Shown here in pieces: positions 34,921 to 36,554 of a DNA stretch of 36,554 nucleotides. The stretch spans positions 1 to 36,554 of the forward strand of contig CAIOHJ010000046.1 of assembly GCA_903858085.1 (NCBI GenBank), in the 5' to 3' direction. A program made the position numbers and the translations under genes. The number at the start of each line of letters is the position of its first letter. Within the stretch, counting starts at the first letter, position 1. The stretch is from an uncultured Chloroflexota bacterium (GTDB taxonomy: Bacteria; Chloroflexota; Anaerolineae; Caldilineales; Caldilineaceae). The notes under the pieces were generated by a model. It saw nothing but the letters and a program-made list of their open reading frames with translations, was not told the DNA's origin and searched no databases.

Positions 34921-36554
34921 ATGATGAACAGCCTGTCTGCTCTTTCAACCGCCCACCCAGCCCGCAGCAGCAGCCGGGGCGATCTCTGGATGTGGCCGCT
35001 CCTGCTCTGTGCGCTGCTGGCCGCAGCCGTTCTGAGCGGCTGCGTGATGCAGCCGATCGTGGCAGGCCCGCTGCCAGAGGTCACGTTGCCCGCAGACCAG
35101 GGGCCGCTGCTCGCAATCGCGCCGATCGCAGCGGCGTCGGGCGAGACCGTCTCGGTGGCTGGCGCCGGGTGGGCTCCTGGCGAAGTGATCTTCGTCAACC
35201 TGGAAGGCGATCAGGCGGGCAGACGGCTGCAGGCGACGTTGGCCGCGGGCACGGCAGACGCGGACGGCCGTTTCTACCTGGCTTTTGTCACACCGCTCGA
35301 TCTTTTCTGGCTGAACGCCACCGACGTTGCGGTGGCCGCCTATTCGTTGAAGAGCGGCGCACAGGCCGCCGTGCCATTTGACCTGCTGCCCACAACACCG
35401 GTGACCGCCACCGTTCCTGCCAGCACCCCGCGTGTCAGACCGACCGCGACCGAACGCCCCGCCGGCACCTACGGCGTCGCCGTTGTCACAAGCCAGGGGC
35501 TCAACCTGCGCGACGGCCCCGGCACCGTCTACCCGATCCTGCGCTCGCTGACCGAGGGCACAGCCGTCACCGTCCTCGGACAGGACGCAGGAGGAAACTG
35601 GCTGTACGTACTTGCCCCCCCCCGACTCCGTGGCTGGCTCTCCCGCTCGTTCACAGATTACCGCGACATCGCCCCGACCGTGGCTGCACCGCCGACCCCC
35701 GTCCCCCCGCCGACCCCCCTCCCGCCGACCGCCGTCCCGCCGACCGTCCCGCCAACCCTGGCCCCAGGCCTGGCCTGGAGAGGGGAGTACCACGCCGACC
35801 CTTCGCTGGGGGGCAGCCCACAGCTTGTGCGCGACGACGCTGCAATCGATTTTGTCTGGGGCTCCGCCCCCCCCGCACCCGGCTTGAACAGCACAGGCTA
35901 TTCGGTGCGCTGGACACGTACCCTCTACTTCTCCGCTGGACGCTACCGTTTCTTTGGCGAGAGCGACGGCGGTGTGCGCATCTGGGTCGACAACCAGCTG
36001 ATCCTCGACCGCTGGGGAGGGGTCGGGGGCAGCTACAGCACTGAGTTCCGCCTCGACCAGGGCAGCCATACCCTTGTCGTCGACTATGGCCAACGCCGCC
36101 AACCCGCCACCATCCGTTTCAGCTGGGAAACGCTCGGCCCAGCCCCAAGCTTCCCCGACTGGCGCGGCACCTATTTCAACAACCGCGATCTGGCAGAGCC
36201 CCCGGCGACAGAACGCAACGACCGCACGATCGATTTTGACTGGAGCGACCGCTCCCCTGCCCCTGGCCTCGGCACAGAAAACTACAGCGTACGCTGGTCG
36301 CGCACGATCGACTTTTCCAGCGCCACCTACCGGCTCTCTGTCCGCTCGGACGACGGGGTCCGGGTCTATGTTGACGGGCGCCGGGTGATCGACGAATGGC
36401 GCGACATGAGCGACAACAGGAGCTACAGCGCCGAACTCTGGCTGAGCGGCCCTCGCTCTCTGGTCGTCGAGTACTATCAGCGCCAAGGCGCTGCCCGGGT
36501 TCGCTTCTGGTGGGAACAGGTGACAGCCACACCGACCCGAACACCGACCCGAAC
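34921..36554 (+). CDS. Lipoprotein with SH3b and two PA14 domains (cut by window end)
   Basis: About 544 residues are visible. The N-terminus has a long polar leader, a hydrophobic core and a lipobox AVLSGC with Cys at residue 41, so it should be lipid-anchored outside the cell. A beta domain (about 55-160) is followed by Thr/Pro text and an SH3b domain (about 183-245: TSQGLNLRDGPGTVYPILRS then WLYVLAPPRLRGWLSRSF). A PPTP-rich linker leads to two PA14 domains (about 287-400 and 413-535) with GYSVRWTRTLYFSAGRYRFF, ESDGGVRIWVDNQLILDRW, then YSVRWSRTIDFSSATYRLSV and RSDDGVRVYVDGRRVIDEW. PA14 domains usually bind glycans. TPTRTPTR begins at the edge. Start is ATG 34921 or 34924; AGGA lies in the last 17-bp repeat. 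Confidence 0.87.
   Translation, partial: MMNSLSALSTAHPARSSSRGDLWMWPLLLCALLAAAVLSGCVMQPIVAGPLPEVTLPADQGPLLAIAPIAAASGETVSVAGAGWAPGEVIFVNLEGDQAGRRLQATLAAGTADADGRFYLAFVTPLDLFWLNATDVAVAAYSLKSGAQAAVPFDLLPTTPVTATVPASTPRVRPTATERPAGTYGVAVVTSQGLNLRDGPGTVYPILRSLTEGTAVTVLGQDAGGNWLYVLAPPRLRGWLSRSFTDYRDIAPTVAAPPTPVPPPTPLPPTAVPPTVPPTLAPGLAWRGEYHADPSLGGSPQLVRDDAAIDFVWGSAPPAPGLNSTGYSVRWTRTLYFSAGRYRFFGESDGGVRIWVDNQLILDRWGGVGGSYSTEFRLDQGSHTLVVDYGQRRQPATIRFSWETLGPAPSFPDWRGTYFNNRDLAEPPATERNDRTIDFDWSDRSPAPGLGTENYSVRWSRTIDFSSATYRLSVRSDDGVRVYVDGRRVIDEWRDMSDNRSYSAELWLSGPRSLVVEYYQRQGAARVRFWWEQVTATPTRTPTR

Noticed and set aside
34945..36486. A 513-codon minus-strand frame
   Set aside because: Antisense to the SH3b/PA14 lipoprotein; no signal, motif or ribosome site.

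Overview
The window looks like chromosomal DNA from a high-GC bacterium, most probably a Chloroflexota (Caldilineae/Anaerolineae-like). Four things point there. There is a cruF/cruC-type carotenoid glycoside locus. Secreted proteins carry long Thr-Pro (TPTATRTP-like) linkers and FLPxI-type C-termini. A CofE-type F420 ligase sits beside MenA. A single-gene AAA+/VWA chelatase is present. This is inference from gene content; there is no rRNA or other direct taxonomic marker. Genes are tightly packed, and many neighbours overlap by 4-17 bases, suggesting translationally coupled operons.

Layout. (1) 1-3.2 kb, minus strand: M29 aminopeptidase and GNAT acetyltransferase, a terminator-like hairpin, a small membrane protein, then a homocysteine S-methyltransferase cut by the window start. 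(2) 3.4-8.3 kb, plus: alpha/beta hydrolase, CruF, a PlsY-like acyltransferase, a CruC-like glycosyltransferase and a CrtI-family oxidoreductase. Together these could hydroxylate, glucosylate and perhaps acylate a carotenoid. (3) 8.5-10.6 kb, plus: SDR protein, small membrane protein, renalase-like flavoprotein. (4) 13.4-10.6 kb, minus: ECF sigma factor, anti-sigma factor and a bactofilin-like membrane protein with a C-terminal helix-hairpin-helix domain. An ECF-type promoter lies upstream. (5) 13.7-15.5 kb: secreted cohesin-like protein with a Thr-Pro stalk. (6) 15.6-20.7 kb, plus: a Mg/Co-chelatase gene interrupted by an A8 slippery run (apparent -1 programmed frameshift giving a short AAA+ subunit and a long AAA+/VWA subunit), a TPR-like protein, HisN-like phosphatase and YhdH-like reductase. 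(7) 20.8-26.8 kb: GlgA and MenA (minus), CofE (plus), amidohydrolase and a tandem-domain protein (minus). (8) 27-30 kb: an AT-richer patch with two copies of an HTH-plus-effector-domain regulator flanking a haem-oxygenase-like oxidoreductase; the first copy is a pseudogene. (9) 30.2-34.8 kb, plus: CtpA protease, SmpB, a divergent tRNA-guanine transglycosylase, a 16S rRNA m7G1405 (ArmA/Rmt/FmrO-type) methyltransferase and a HEAT-like protein. The last four genes overlap one another. (10) 34.85 kb to the end: four 17-bp tandem repeats leading into an SH3b/PA14 lipoprotein cut by the window end.

The strongest points for follow-up are the chelatase frameshift, the aminoglycoside-resistance-type rRNA methyltransferase fused by overlap to an unusual Tgt, the duplicated regulator module around the haem-oxygenase-like gene, and the PlsY homologue inside the carotenoid glycoside operon.
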